Shown here one piece after another: positions 50,696 through 62,733 of a DNA stretch of 64,000 bases. Source of the DNA: Euonymus europaeus. Its lineage: Eukaryota; Streptophyta; Magnoliopsida; Celastrales; Celastraceae. The position numbers and the translations under genes are program-made. The notes under the pieces are model-generated. The model did not search any database, had not been told where the DNA came from, and saw only the letters and a program-made list of their open reading frames with translations. The DNA is taken from positions 23,076,501-23,140,500 of the forward strand of contig OY756958.1 of NCBI GenBank assembly GCA_963580455.1, read 5' to 3'. Numbering within the stretch: the stretch's first letter is position 1; each line of letters opens with the position of its first letter.

Positions 50696-51570
50696 GGGTT
50701 AATAGAATATGTGATCACCTAAAGATGATACATATTATATTTTCGTCACTCAAATATCAAATGTTTCAATTTCATCACTCAACTTCTGATTTGTTTAATA
50801 TTGATCACTTGGACAATTTTGCCCAAAATGTGGTCACCCAAAGATAAATCATGTTTCATTTTCGTCACTCAAATATAAAACGTTTCAACTTTATCATTCA
50901 ATTTATGATTTTATTCCATATTAATCACTCGAGCAATTTTGCCCAAAACCAAATAGTCAAATTTGCAATGACCGTTAACCATCTGTTAAATTTCACATAC
51001 GTGTAAATGTTAAATTGTGACTAGACAACGTCTGTTAGCTGTTCTAGAAAAATGCGAACCCAAGAAAACCCTAATACCCATTCCCCCGTCTCTCTCATTT
51101 CAGTCACACGTAGATAATTTATAAGTTATACGAATAAAATACATCATACTTCACTTGAAGCATCTCAAAATACAAAACCTAACAAGAACTTCAGGAAAAC
51201 CAAACATAAACACCTAACATATGTTAATCTAGTTACCATTTAACATGTACACGTAGACGAAATTTAATAGATAATTAAATATCAACACAAGTTTGACTGC
51301 CCGAGTGTTCGATATGAAACAAAATCATAAGTTTAGTGATGGAGTTAAAATATTTCATATTTGGGTGATGAAAATGAAACATGACTTATATTTGAGTGAC
51401 TATATATTCTATTAATCTTAAGTTTGACTGTCCGATTTTAAGCAATGTTATTCGAGTGACCAATATGAAACAAAATCAGAAGTTGAGTGATAGAGTTGAA
51501 ACGTTTAATTTTTGTGTGACGAAAAATGGAACATGGATAATATTTGGATGATCACATGTTCTATTAACTC
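50696..51570. mobile_element. Non-autonomous Mutator-like element with long inverted arms
   Basis: The left end GGGTTAATAGAATATGTGAT mirrors the right end ATCACATGTTCTATTAACTC. Each arm is about 270-290 bases and consists of two tandem subrepeats, recognisable by CACTCAAATATNAAACGTTTC and TCACTTGGACAATTTTGCCC-like words. The same 10 bases, AATTTTTTAG, flank the element at 50686-50695 and 51571-51580. A 9-11 base duplication with long arms is typical of Mutator. The 300 base centre encodes no transposase. Confidence 0.85.
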
Positions 51571-51580
51571 AATTTTTTAG

Positions 51581-52001
51581 ATTAGACTTGTGGACTCTTA
51601 TGAGTCTTAGCTTTATATAATATGAAAATTTTGAATCATTCAATATAAATAAGAAATATTTTGTGTTTTTGTCATATTCCATTTTATTTGAAATTTAAAA
51701 AAAAAACTCGTAAAGGATACACTAACCAACTTTCCTGTTTATTTTATAGATGATAATATTAAAGATTAATTATTTTTACTTTTCAAATATTTTGATAAAA
51801 TCCATTTTAATCAATGCTAACACTGAGATTGCATGTTCAGGCGATCTACCACAAAAAACAGAGCAGATTCAGTGCTTCGATCAAACTCCTAAACCGGAAG
51901 TTCATCTTGTCTACTGGTGCAGATTTCCTCTCTTTGACGAGCAATATTGGAGTGGCACCAAGAGGAAGAAAAATAGAGAATCGAACAATTCTTGATCGAT
52001 C
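51581..52001. promoter_or_regulatory. MO25 promoter and leader region
   Basis: This interval separates the Mutator-like element from the MO25 start codon, so the element lies about 430 bases upstream of the coding region. The last 200 bases are less AT-rich and probably form the leader. I see no certain TATA box. Confidence 0.45.
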
Positions 52002-55000
52002 ATGTCGTTCTCATTCTTTAAGCCGTCGCGGCCCAAGACACCACAGGAGGTAGCGAAGGCGATCAAGGACAGCCTCGTGGCCCTCGATACCAAAACCGTC
52101 GTTGAAGTTAAAGCCCTCGAAAAGGTTTTGTTTCATTATAACGTGATTTTTCAACTCGAATTGCTGCTAATGCTGAAATTTTTGTGTGGATTATCCTGAA
52201 TGATTGTATTGAATGGCTGTTTTTCTGCCAATTTTGCTTGCTTTTTGGTGCACTATGACTTTCAATTCTCTTTATTGATAAGACTTGCGCTTGTGCTATC
52301 GTTGAGGCTTGATTTATAGAGTAGTTGGAATATGAAGTGCCATTGTTGATAGCTGTCTACTGCAGTGAACTAGAATGAAAATCTGAAAAGAATTTCAGAT
52401 ATATGTTGACAATGTCTAGATTTGGTGTTTCATTGATGACTAGTGACTACTTCTTGATACGTGTGATTGGTGCTGACTTTCAACTTGTTAAATTAGAAAG
52501 CCGTAGTTCTAAAAGCATTAATTGTTTGAGGATAGGGACAAAAAGAATCTTTGAAAATTAGGGAGCCGCAATCCTTCAGGAGGTTGGATGGTAATACTCT
52601 TTACCCTTTTTTCAGCTCAAATATGTTTTTTTTACAGGCTTTGGAAGAAGTGGATAAAAATTTTGCAACAATGAGATGTCTGCTATGTGGAGATGGGGAA
52701 GTTGAACCTAACGTGGAACAAGTTTCACAGCTTGCAATCGAATTCTGTAAAGAGGATGTTCTTGCTCTTTTGCTTCACAAGTTACCCATATTAGGATGGG
52801 AAGTAAGTTACAGTGAAATATAAGGCTGTAGTTCGTTTTATTGTGTTCAATGCACAAATGATGTGATATTCAATGCAGGCTAGGAAGGATTTAGTACACT
52901 GTTGGTCCATATTGTTGAAGCAAATGGTTGGCTCTATGCATTGTTGTGTACAATATATCGAGAACCACTTTGAGTTACTTGACTTTCTCGTTGTTTGGTA
53001 AGTTTATGTAACGTCTTTGTGTCTTTCTCTTCTATTTGTACATACTTTATGTCTCATGGTCTACAGACCACTTGTTTTATAGGGAAATTCTCAATCTCTT
53101 AGGTTCCTAAAGTGGGGTTATGATACACTTTTGGCCTCTTTCTTCCCCTAATTATTCACAATCACAATTAATATAATTTCAGTCTACAATCTTCATTTTT
53201 TACCATCGTACAATGTGATAATGCCAGCCTCATTTAATTCGTTAATCAAAAGTTAGTGGGCTGAAGTTGTAAATATAATTTCCCTTTATGTAATTATGAC
53301 ACATGTTGCGGAGATGTATGGTCTAACTAATAATAATTTTTGCTTTTTTTCCCCTTCCGGAATTGTTTACTTCACCAGATTATTCTTGGACTAATTTAAA
53401 TTGCAACAGCTGTAGGGGGGCAGTGGGGAATCTGTTTTTCCACCTTTTGAATGGAAAAGAAAAAGAAATTAGTTAAAATTTATTGCTGATCTGTTTAGCT
53501 TGATTGTGGATATCTGCTATTAATTTTCTTTAAATATACAATGATGTCTTCGCGCCTCCATATCATCTTCATCCTTATGTTATTTTTCTGGAAATAAGAG
53601 TTGTCCCAAGTTATTTTCAATTTAATGCTTAGGAGTGCTCATGGCTTTTTTTCTTCTCTTTTTTGAGCAGCTATGATAACAAGGAAATTGCCTTGAATTG
53701 TGGAAATATGTTGCGGGAGTGCATCAAATTTCCAACGCTTGCAAAGTAAGACAGTTTAGGACTTTCTCAACTGTTGAAAGTTTTTGATTGAAGTTTCTAT
53801 TTGATCCAATTGCGTGAAAGATTCAATATTAAATAACTAATTACCATTTTAGATTGTGGATATAGTTGAACCATATAAATAATTCTTCTTGCAATTTTTG
53901 GTTGCCATGGGTTAGGACTTAGGCGTATAATAAGTGAGCAACACATGAAGTTTTGAAGATTTTCAAGAAGTTGACACTCTGTTTTAGTCCTTTTCATCAT
54001 CATTGTTGCCAATACCATAGGCATTATCATTACCATTCTTACAACTGCTGTATCGATGATAATGAGTGTGCAAGTCTTGCTTTTTTTGTGTGTGTAAGAA
54101 CAGCACTCAGATTCTTTGTCTCTTCCAGATATCTTTATCTGGATCGTCGTTTCTATGTGAGAACAAAGAACAGTATTTTTTCTTCTCACAAACTTTTTTA
54201 TTGATTTTTCAGATACATACTAGAGTCTGCAAGCTTTGAATTGTTCTTCAAATTTGTGGAGTTACCGAACTTTGACGTTGCTTCTGATGCATTCTCTACC
54301 TTTAAGGTCAGATCCATTAGTTGTAAGTTTTCCTTTCTTCTTTATGTTCACCTGGTAGTTTAAGGCCCTTTGTTTGTTACTGCCTCATATTTTCTTTAAT
54401 GATTGTGTGGCAGGATCTTCTTACCAAAAATAGTGATGTGGTATCCGCATTTTTGGCTGCTCATTATGAAGAGGTACTCTTCCTCCTTACCCAGCTTTCA
54501 TGTAATCATGTTATGAGTCGAATGGATGTGCACAGTGCAAACTTTTGCTTTAGGAACTGTTCACCAATTGATGTTTGTTGACTTTCCATTTTTACGACAC
54601 CGGGGATCTACTTGGCCAAATAATTTACTGGATCCTAGATTAACCTGTGTGATCACCCGTCAACTTGTGCACCAGAATGTCGCAGCTATGAAGAAGCTTG
54701 CTTTCCAAGTGTGTCTGCTTGCTCATTGCTTTTGAACCTTTTAGCTAATATGATGCTGTTGTTCCAGTTCTTTGATCTTTACGAAAAACTCATGACGTCT
54801 TCGAATTACGTGACAAGGAGGCAATCTTTAAAGGTTAGTTCCCTCTATAATGTTTTTCCTCCCTCACCTTTTGTTTAGATCTATGGGTTGCTGATTAAAT
54901 GTTCGTGAATTTAGCTTCTCTCGGAATTCCTTTTGGAGTCTCCAAATTCCCAAGTAATGAAGCGCTATATTTTCGAAGTTCGGTACTTGAAAGTCATGAT

Positions 55001-56541
55001 GACATTGCTGAAGGTAAATATAACTTTTATATTTTGTGATCTCATGTGGCCTTGCTTTACAGGATCTCTAATCAATGGTGTAAACTGTTACATGGATCGT
55101 TAGGTTATCCTGAGTATGGGGACTAAAATATATGCCGCCAATTGGCTGACATTGAGTTACAGATCTAATATATATGATCTGCGAGCTTGTTCAACAATAG
55201 AAATTCCCATCACATCCTTGTTTTTTAATCTTTTTTTTGGCTAGTCTAATTTCCCTAGTTCCATTAGCGCTAATTTGTACCTTTTCACACTATAATATGA
55301 TCTCAAGTAACGGGACACTTCCTAAGATGTCTCTCTGCATGGTAAGCCTTCTTTACACCTGGTACGTAAGGTAAAATGGTAAACAACACCCATCTATAAG
55401 GCTCCTACAGTGGGTCGGAGTTGGGGTCAGGGATAGGGATAAGCAAGATGTATGCAGACCTTACCTCTTCATAATATGTGGAGAGACCGCTTTTAGGAAT
55501 TGAACCTATAACCTCTAGGTTGCACCCCTGCAACTTTAGTTGATAGCTAATCAATAATATTTTCAATCCTAGATCCATGGTTTACCTATGGAAAAAGGGT
55601 TGGTTTTGGGTGGCATCTCTCCCTCTAAATTCTTGAGTACTGGGTCTGGGACTTTGAAATTTGAATGGGTCAGTTCGCACTAAATCTGAGGCTGCTGCTA
55701 CAGACATTAAGCCTCCTTTTTCTTGTCTCTTGGGTAAAGAGTATCCTACTCTTTCTTCTTGGCAGCTTTGAACTTAAAGCTTGTTCTTATTGGCCTCGAT
55801 GAATTTGTTGATATCATCACTCCTTGTTGAACCAGCTTTTGTGTTTACTATATATGAGATATTTGGAAGGACTTCTTTCTAATGGCTTCTTCTTTGTGCC
55901 CTAACTTGCTTTTTATATTATCTTTGTTTGTCTGCAGGATTCGAGGAAAAATATCCAAATAGCATCTTTCCACATTTTCAAGGTACCGAAATTATTCATT
56001 CTTATTGGTGTGTATGTTCAAGTGTGTACATGAACATTTCTGTGTCTATCTATAGAACTTGTTAATTAGTGTGCCAAAGGCCTTCCCTCGAATGCTAGAG
56101 TCTGTATCACCTCAAGTTTTTTCTGAAACTTTGGTTGCTTTGCCACCTTGACCATAGGCCTTCTGTACTTTCATTGTATATACAGTATGATATAGTGATT
56201 TTCATCCGACATTTTACTTGCAGGTTTTTGTTGCTAATCCTAATAAGCCTCACGAAATAAAGGTTATTCTGGCAAAAAATCATGATAAGTTGCTGGAATT
56301 GCTTCAGAATTTGTCTCTTGGGAAAGGTAACTTTTTGTTTTTTCTTAGAAAGCACCCTTCAACGCCCATAAGATTTCTTCAACTGCTGTAGGATATTTGT
56401 TCAAGATCTTTGTTCAAAAATCATCTCATGTGATGCCTTCTACTCTTTTTAGGTTCTGACGATGAGCAATTTGAAGAGGAGAAGGAACTTATCATCAAGG
56501 AGATTGAAAGATTATCTCGGTTGCCAGGACTTGTGTCTTAG
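52002..56541 (+). CDS. MO25-like scaffold protein (Cab39 family)
   Basis: MO25 proteins are helical-repeat scaffolds that bind and activate STE20/germinal-centre kinases; in animals MO25 also holds the LKB1-STRAD complex. Plant members are linked to the same kinase class, by family knowledge only. Exons: 52002-52124, 52638-52802, 52879-52997, 53671-53745, 54213-54306, 54414-54473, 54768-54833, 54915-55013, 55938-55982, 56224-56326, 56453-56541. All join in phase to 345 residues, the usual length. The protein starts MSFSFFKPSRPKTPQEVAKA, as plant MO25-like proteins do. Conserved blocks include QLAIEFCKEDVLALLLHKL, ALNCGNMLRECIKFPTLAKY, the EFLLESPNSQVMKRYIFEVR helix and FVANPNKPHEI. A SINE sits in the intron before the DSRKNIQIASFHIFK exon. 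Which numbered plant paralogue this is cannot be decided here. Confidence 0.95.
55400..55545 (-). mobile_element. tRNA-derived SINE in an MO25 intron
   Basis: Read on the minus strand this is a fairly complete SINE: a tRNA-like head with a B-box (GGTTCAATTCC) after AACCTAGAGGTTATA-type sequence, then GGTAAGGTCTGCATACATCT, GACCC and AGGAGCC. It is the best preserved of the four related SINE pieces in the window. It lies in the intron between the eighth and ninth MO25 exons. Confidence 0.75.
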
Positions 56542-57623
56542 GTTTCATCTCCAACTTCCTTTATCCTTAATAATCCGCTGTTATTTATACATTTTGTTCT
56601 GCAAACATGGGTAACACAGACGAATTTCTAAAATCAAAAAGCACCAAAAAGGAGTATAAGGTTGTGTTGTTGTAATACTGTTGGTTTGTTTGACTGAAAA
56701 CATATGTTGTGTGCCGAGAAGAATGTGTAGAGCGTTGGTTTTTGGTCATTTTGATGGCCAAAATGGAGATACTGTATTAGTGCCTTGGAGGAATATGCGC
56801 GTAACTCAATTAATAGAAGAAAAAAAATGATCTGGTGAGGTTGCCTCAGCAGTATGAATTGAATTCTGGGAAATGAGAGCATCATGGGTTGGGTTGCAAT
56901 CTATTCCGAATTTTTCATGTGTTTCTCCTAGTACACTAGACTATTTTAGTGCTGAGGTCGCTAGATTAGTGCGGCCCAACTGACTACCTCTAATTTGCCA
57001 AACAAATGAGATTGTAAAAGGCAATTATGGACATTTGGTTGACATTTAGAAGGGAATAAGGTGAGATGAGGGAGTGAATGACTTATTTTCTTGTTTGATT
57101 GATTTTGAGCGAGTGAAATCTTAAATTAATCCACTCTTCATCTCCCCTTATGAAGATTAGTAAAGCTCATTGAAGCTATGACATTGTAGTATCTTTTGAG
57201 AAAGAATTGAGTTTTGATATTCAAAAAATATTCTATCATTTATTAATAAGTAATCATAATTAAAAATTTAACACACGCTCATTCTTCATGTCATAACAAA
57301 TGTGAAAATATTTGTTTCACATTTATGTCACGCTCATTAAATTAATAATCAAATGTCTCGTAAACACTCTGATGATTAGGATGATGAGCTCGGCAAAATA
57401 TCTTCTAATATAAAATTATTATTTAAACATCTATTTTTTTGTTCTCTCATTCATTTTTTAACAAAATTGCATCAAAATCAATATTGGATCTCACAATTTT
57501 TATAAAAAGACAAGTCATATACTCATCCAAATCACCAAAACAAATATAATAATACAATCACATAAACAAAAACACACATTGTCAATTCCTCCCTAAAATA
57601 TTATCATTACAATTGCTCTAATT
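56542..57623. other. MO25 3' region and intergenic DNA
   Basis: The first 250-300 bases are probably the MO25 3' untranslated region. The rest is AT-rich and holds nothing I recognise up to the start of the Kaonashi-type element. Confidence 0.5.
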
Positions 57624-58311
57624 GGGAAATTTGCTAATATGACCCATTTTGAAAACGAATTTAGTGATCTAACCCCTTTTTATTTTTTTTAAAAAAGTAA
57701 CCCTTTTGGCCGAGGAAATGTCATTGTTGCCCCCCACTTCTCATTTCCCTCCCAAAATAATAAATATATTGATTATAATAAAAAAAAATTAAAACATCAG
57801 AACTGCCAGCCATTTGAACTGTTCACACGAGGAGTACCCACGAAGACCCACTGCACTGCTCAACTTCCAACCACTGTAACGGAACGATTCTGAAATTAAC
57901 ACGAAGTGAACGAACCATATTCATCATTTACAATCTAGAATCGAGTACCATATTCTTCCATTGCGAACCACTCGGTCTTTTCATCTGGTTCGATAGGAGC
58001 ACTATCTGGTCGAAGCCTCTGCGACCCATAATCTCAACGCACGGAGGTTCGTTCCGTGTCCCCTTCTCTTTCTCTTCAAAATGCAATCATTTTAGGGTTA
58101 TGGGATTGGCGTTTGTTCCGATTGTTATGGGTGTTTGGTTTCTCGTTTAGGGTAGGGTTTATGCATCAGTAGTTTCCAAAGGTTAGGGATGAACATTGTT
58201 TCTTCGATGTTGCTTTTTTAGATTTCAAAGGCTCTGTTGTTGTTATTATTTGATTATAAGCGTTTGAAGATGGGTTTAGATTAGTGATATATACAGTTTT
58301 GAATCGTAGAT

Positions 58312-58412
58312 AATATGGTTTAGAATAGTCATATGTGTTTTAGAATATTAGTTTAGGGTTTAGAAATGTTAATTTTGTAGTTTAGAATAGTTTCATTTCC
58401 GGGTTAGAGTCT
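58312..58412 (+). repeat. GTTTAGAATRGT motif cluster 1 (5' leader intron)
   Basis: Four or more copies of TTTAGAA (near 58319, 58349, 58370 and 58382), mostly as GGTTTAGAATAGT-like words, lie in the presumed leader intron of the Ulp1-like gene. Confidence 0.8.
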
Positions 58413-59179
58413 ATTGCTCTTATATGGAATAGACTCTGAAGATGTTTTCAATGCAGGGTACTATATAAATGGATTACAAGATTGAACACGACAATAGATT
58501 TCCAGCAAAAATAGCTTTCCTTTGCAGACTTCCACAATGCTTGAATATCTTAAATGAAAATTTGAACAACGAAGAATTGAAGAAGCTTGAGGAATCATGT
58601 TTTGGATGGTTTCTGAGGGTTTAGAATCCAGTGAACCAGCCACAGCTCGTTCATCAAATGCTACTACACCAGGTAGTAGCGTCCGTCGACGAACGCGAGG
58701 GGAGACTTGTATTTAATTTTTGTGGCAAGAGAGCATGTTTTACAATTAAGGAGTTCAATCTTATCACGGGCCTGAACTGTTCACCCATTTCGGAGGTGGT
58801 TAGCCAGTCCAATACCATGAAGCTAGTGAAGGATGTATTTGACGATAAGACCATAATATCCTGCAATGAGCTGGAGTCCAAGTTCAAATCATTCAAGGAT
58901 CCAGACACTAAGTACAAGTTGGCGCTGGTACTGCTAGTTGAACTAGTCCTGCTTGGAAAAGAGACGAAATTATCAATCGATCTAGAATGGTTAGATTTGG
59001 TTGAGGATCTCGAGGCGTTCAACAAATTTCCATGGGGTACTTTATCCTTCACACGAACAGTGCGAGCACTTAACTCTGCTCTAATTGGGAGAGGCAAAAA
59101 GTTCAAGGAGAAGTCGCTGAAGACAGATTTCTATAGCCTTGCAGGCTTTCCATATGCATTTCAGGTAAAACACTTATAA

Positions 59180-59375
59180 TTTTTGGTTTAGAACGTAATT
59201 ACAAATAGTTTAGAGTATATATTTGTGTGGTTTAGAGCATAATTAATATTGGTTTAGAACCATGTATGATTTGGTAAAAAAAGTACCATGTTTGGTTTAC
59301 AACACTAATATTATTGGTTTAGAATACTCTTCTATAAATGGTTTGGAATAACAGTGTTTAGTTTAGAACTATTTA
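59180..59375 (+). repeat. GTTTAGAATRGT motif cluster 2 (first coding intron)
   Basis: The 245 base intron holds TTTAGAA near 59184, 59261, 59318 and 59363, plus TTTAGAG and TTTGGAA variants. Spacing is irregular, so this is not a simple tandem array. Confidence 0.8.
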
Positions 59376-59814
59376 CAGATCTCTATTCAATCTATTATTA
59401 CTTTTCCAGATATGGGCGTACGAGGCTGTGCCAGAGCTGGGTGCGAAATTCGCAACCATGTTTGAGGAAACACATCCAAGGATGCTGAAGTGGAGACCAC
59501 ATAAATCTCCTAGATCAGCTGCTGTTGAGGAGGTTCTCGATTTTAATGGACTAATAGTCAATGAAGTTATTTTGCCGAATTTGAACGAGGTTCAGCAGGA
59601 ATATTCCATGCAGAGTAATGCCAGTGTCTGCATATTCGTCAAGGCACCTGTTATTAGGTCCGAAAAGGCGAAAAAAAAATTAAATAAACAAACACTGCCC
59701 ACAGAGGATGAGATTAAAGGCCATGAGGTTTGGACGCTTCTATTCAAATACATATTGGCACTATTGATTTGGTGTATATGTTTATATCATGACAATATTT
59801 ATTTAGAAGAAGAT

Positions 59815-59895
59815 TATGATTTGGTTTAGACCACTATTTTAATTATTTTGATTTGGTTTAGTACATGAGTTATTTTGGTTTAGAATATTGATGAT
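59815..59895 (+). repeat. GTTTAGAATRGT motif cluster 3 (second intron)
   Basis: GGTTTAGACC, GGTTTAGTAC and GGTTTAGAAT occur within 65 bases in the intron between 59727 and 59998. Confidence 0.7.
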
Positions 59896-61107
59896 ATAGA
59901 TGTAGTGTACTTATTGCCGAGTTTAGTCATCTTGTAGTGTGGTTTTCGTATTTTTACATTGCAAGCTTAAATATTATTTTTCATTCCTTGAACACAGGGT
60001 GACACATATGCATTGTTGAGGGGTTTGATCATGGAGCTGGAGAAAAAAATTAATGGTCGCAGCAGTATGGTCCTAAAAAGACTAGAGAGAATTGAAGAGC
60101 TAGTAACTGGTGATGCGAACCAAACATGGCCAAAAAAACTAAGCCAGCCATTGAGAAGAAGAAACACGTGGAAAAGGAAAAAAGGCCGAAGAGGAAGGTA
60201 GTGCAAAAGAGGTCAAATGAGGAGAAGGAAAAAAGGCCAGAGAGGAAGGTAGTGAAGAAGAGGACTGATGGGGAGAATAAAACAAAACAACAAGGTTCTA
60301 CTCCCTTTCCAAAGTCCAAAGGGGCAGATACTCCAAGGAGATATTCTCAACGATTAATAGGCGAACGTCAACGTCCTCATCATGAAAAATCTCTTAGAGA
60401 AATGCTTGCGAATATAAAGAAAACCTATGATAGGGGAGTTCCAAAAATGAATAGGAAGACTAAAGCTAATATTAGTACGAAGGGAGAAGAAAAGGTTGAG
60501 AAGAAGAACATAGAGGATGAGGAGATTGTACGAAAAGTTTTAAGCGATTTGAAAGATCTTCACGATGGAGATGAAGATGTAAAAAATTCGAAATTCGTTG
60601 AGACTGAGGCTGAGGCTGAGGCGCATCATGTTCACGACGAGGATGATAAGGGAGCTGACTCAGACATCAATGAAGAGGGGCTACATGGTAACAAAATTAC
60701 CGACATATTTTTACCTGTGACACCACAGCCCATATCAGTGGATGCATCCTTCATCATCTCCAGTCCAGAGGTTGCAGAATTCCTAAAAAATTCTGGTCCT
60801 CCGATGCCTGCTGAAACCATTGTAGAACGGGTTAAGAGGGTTAGCAAAACAAGTAAATACCAATTGTCGCCCTACATTGATCCCTCAAAAACATACAAGC
60901 GCACAATCCAGCCCCCAACGATGTTCAACCCTCTCAGGGAGTTACCAGGAGATTGGGAGGTTATGTTCAATGCTTTTTACTTAAATATGACTGATAAGAT
61001 GCATGTGAAATTTCCATCATGCTCTGCAAACAAGAAATGGTTTTCTAATATGCTTACCCAAGAAGCATGGCTGGAAGATTCGGTACGTATTTGCAACGTT
61101 TACACTA

Positions 61108-61400
61108 TAGTTTAGACCAGTTATATGTTTCAAGTTGTGAATAGTCAAACTCTGGTTTAGAATGGTTTCTTTTACGTTAGGAGTAGTCACATGGTTTAGT
61201 ATGGTCCATTGATAAAGGTTTTGACTATTTAACCTAAAGTTTAGAATGTTTATATTAAACTGTTTAGAATAGTCACATGGTTTAGTACGGTCAACTGGTA
61301 AAGGTTTTGAATAGTTAACCTGCGATTTAGAATAGGTAACATGTGGTTTAGAATGGTTTAGAATAGTTAACATGTGGTTTAGAATGGTTACATTTAAACT
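61108..61400 (+). repeat. GTTTAGAATRGT motif cluster 4 (third intron)
   Basis: This is the densest cluster. TTTAGAA occurs about seven times, joined by TTTAGTA and TTTAGAC variants. Larger blocks repeat, for example TAGTCACATGGTTTAGTAYG followed by GTCNANTGRTAAAGGTTTTGA, and TAACATGTGGTTTAGAATGG twice near 61337 and 61369. Confidence 0.85.
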
Positions 61401-62279
61401 TTAGTAGTAATGGTAGTGCGCTATTTTGATAGCATTTGGACACAGCAATTGACTTCATTCTCAGGAGGAAGGCCAAACACCCGAACGTCTTCCCTCAAAA
61501 TATTCATGTAATGAAGACCCCCTTTGCGGTAAGTTAAAATCCTCATGTTTGGCGTTGGTTACTTTGTTTAATAGTCCACGTAAAATATGACCTAATTTAA
61601 AGAAATATATTTTCAGTTATTCTTGTCTCATAGATGGTTTCTCTTCGAAAAAAACACCGACCCTACAGTTTGGGACAAGGATAATAGACTGTACAATTAT
61701 GTTGCTGGTGTAGGCGACAATGTACCATGGTCAAGAGTGGAGAAAGTGTTCATTCCATGGAACCTTAGCGGAAATCATTGGATAGCCGTTATGTTTGACT
61801 TGAAGGAGAGACGAATACTTGCTTATGACTCCCTCAAGAGTCATACCAGGGGTGCACTCTTTGATGATCAAATGAAAGCCCTGAAGACTATGACTCCTAA
61901 TTTGTTGATGCGGGCAGGAATCCTTGGGGAGAACGAACTAAATCCCTGGCCGGTACAACGACAAGCGAATGTTTCTCAACAGGAAAATGGGTGAGAGTAA
62001 TCGAAATTTGACTCCCACTTCATGTTCATAATGGATATTCATTAATCTTGGTTTTGAATTTTGTCAGGTCCGACTGTGGAGTATTCACAATAAAATTCAT
62101 CGAGTTGCTAAGTGCAGACGTCCCCTTGTCATTGTTGAAGCCATCTGAAATGAAGAAATATCGAAAGATGATTGCAATTGAGAGTTGGATGGGAGAATGG
62201 GGCTGTTAGAGCAAACGTCTAGTCATGCTGAGGCATCAGAACATCCTTTGGAAAAGGCTTCTTTTGGTTTTGCATAGGT

Positions 62280-62585
62280 AGTAGGACATGGCTTAGAATG
62301 GTTCAAAATGGTATGGGACGGGGTTTATAACATCGTTTAGAATATCCTTATTTAGGGGTTGACTAGGTTTAAGGCTAGGGTCTAGAATCGTTCGAAATGG
62401 TTTGGAAAAAGTCTAACTACATCGTTTAGAGTAGCCTTCTAATGGTTTTGCATAGGTTGAAGGACATGGTTTAGAATGGTGTTAAAGGGTATGGAACAAG
62501 TCTAACTACATCGTTTAGAATAGCTTTGTTATTGGTTTCGAAATGGTACTGAACGATTATAATTAACGGTTTAGAATAATTTTAT
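62280..62585 (+). repeat. GTTTAGAATRGT motif cluster 5 (3' of the Ulp1-like gene)
   Basis: Downstream of the stop codon, blocks of about 80-180 bases repeat: GACATGGYTTAGAATGGT, then a GGGAYGGG or GGAACAAG part, then ACATCGTTTAGAATAKCCTT. At least four TTTAGAA words and several one-base variants are present. It ends about 50 bases before the facing transposase gene's 3' region. Confidence 0.85.
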
Positions 62586-62733
62586 TTAAAGCAAGTTTTC
62601 TTATTTAACTCAATTAAATGGAAGAAAATAAATTATTTCATTCAGTACACCCAGATAAATGCCAAAAACAGAGTTCCTAATTCATTGCAAGCTAGCAACA
62701 ATGAGATTGTAAGCCCTGGACACCCGTTTTTCC

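Larger units (their letters stand above)
58469..62209 (+). pseudogene. Kaonashi Ulp1-like cysteine protease gene, two lesions
   Basis: Ulp1 proteases cleave SUMO-type conjugates; Kaonashi copies travel in Mutator elements and their substrate is unknown. Exons: 58469-59164, 59410-59727, 59998-61082, 61433-61528, 61617-61990, 62068-62209. The first encodes a DUF1985-like domain (LVFNFCGKRACFTIKEF, LITGLNCSP). The third encodes a coiled and Lys/Glu-rich basic linker. The last two encode the C48 peptidase core with the triad in place: His in SGNHWIAV (CAT 61776), Asp in LAYDS (GAC 61827) and Cys in SDCGVF (TGT 62075). Two lesions break it. An in-frame TAG at 58622-58624 interrupts the DUF1985 start. 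A frame change at the A-run near 60131-60137 separates WPKK from the TKPAIEKKKHVEK frame. The summed exon length, 2711, is one base short of a multiple of three, so one lost A explains the shift. The 5' intron (about 58047-58456) is inferred. Confidence 0.88.

Noticed and set aside
58340..58390. Telomere-like repeats (GTTTAGGGTTTAGA)
   Set aside because: Only a single TTTAGGG unit with imperfect neighbours; it belongs to the GTTTAGAAT motif cluster, not to a telomeric array.
58654..59106. A 150-codon minus-strand open frame
   Set aside because: Antisense shadow of the DUF1985-coding exon.
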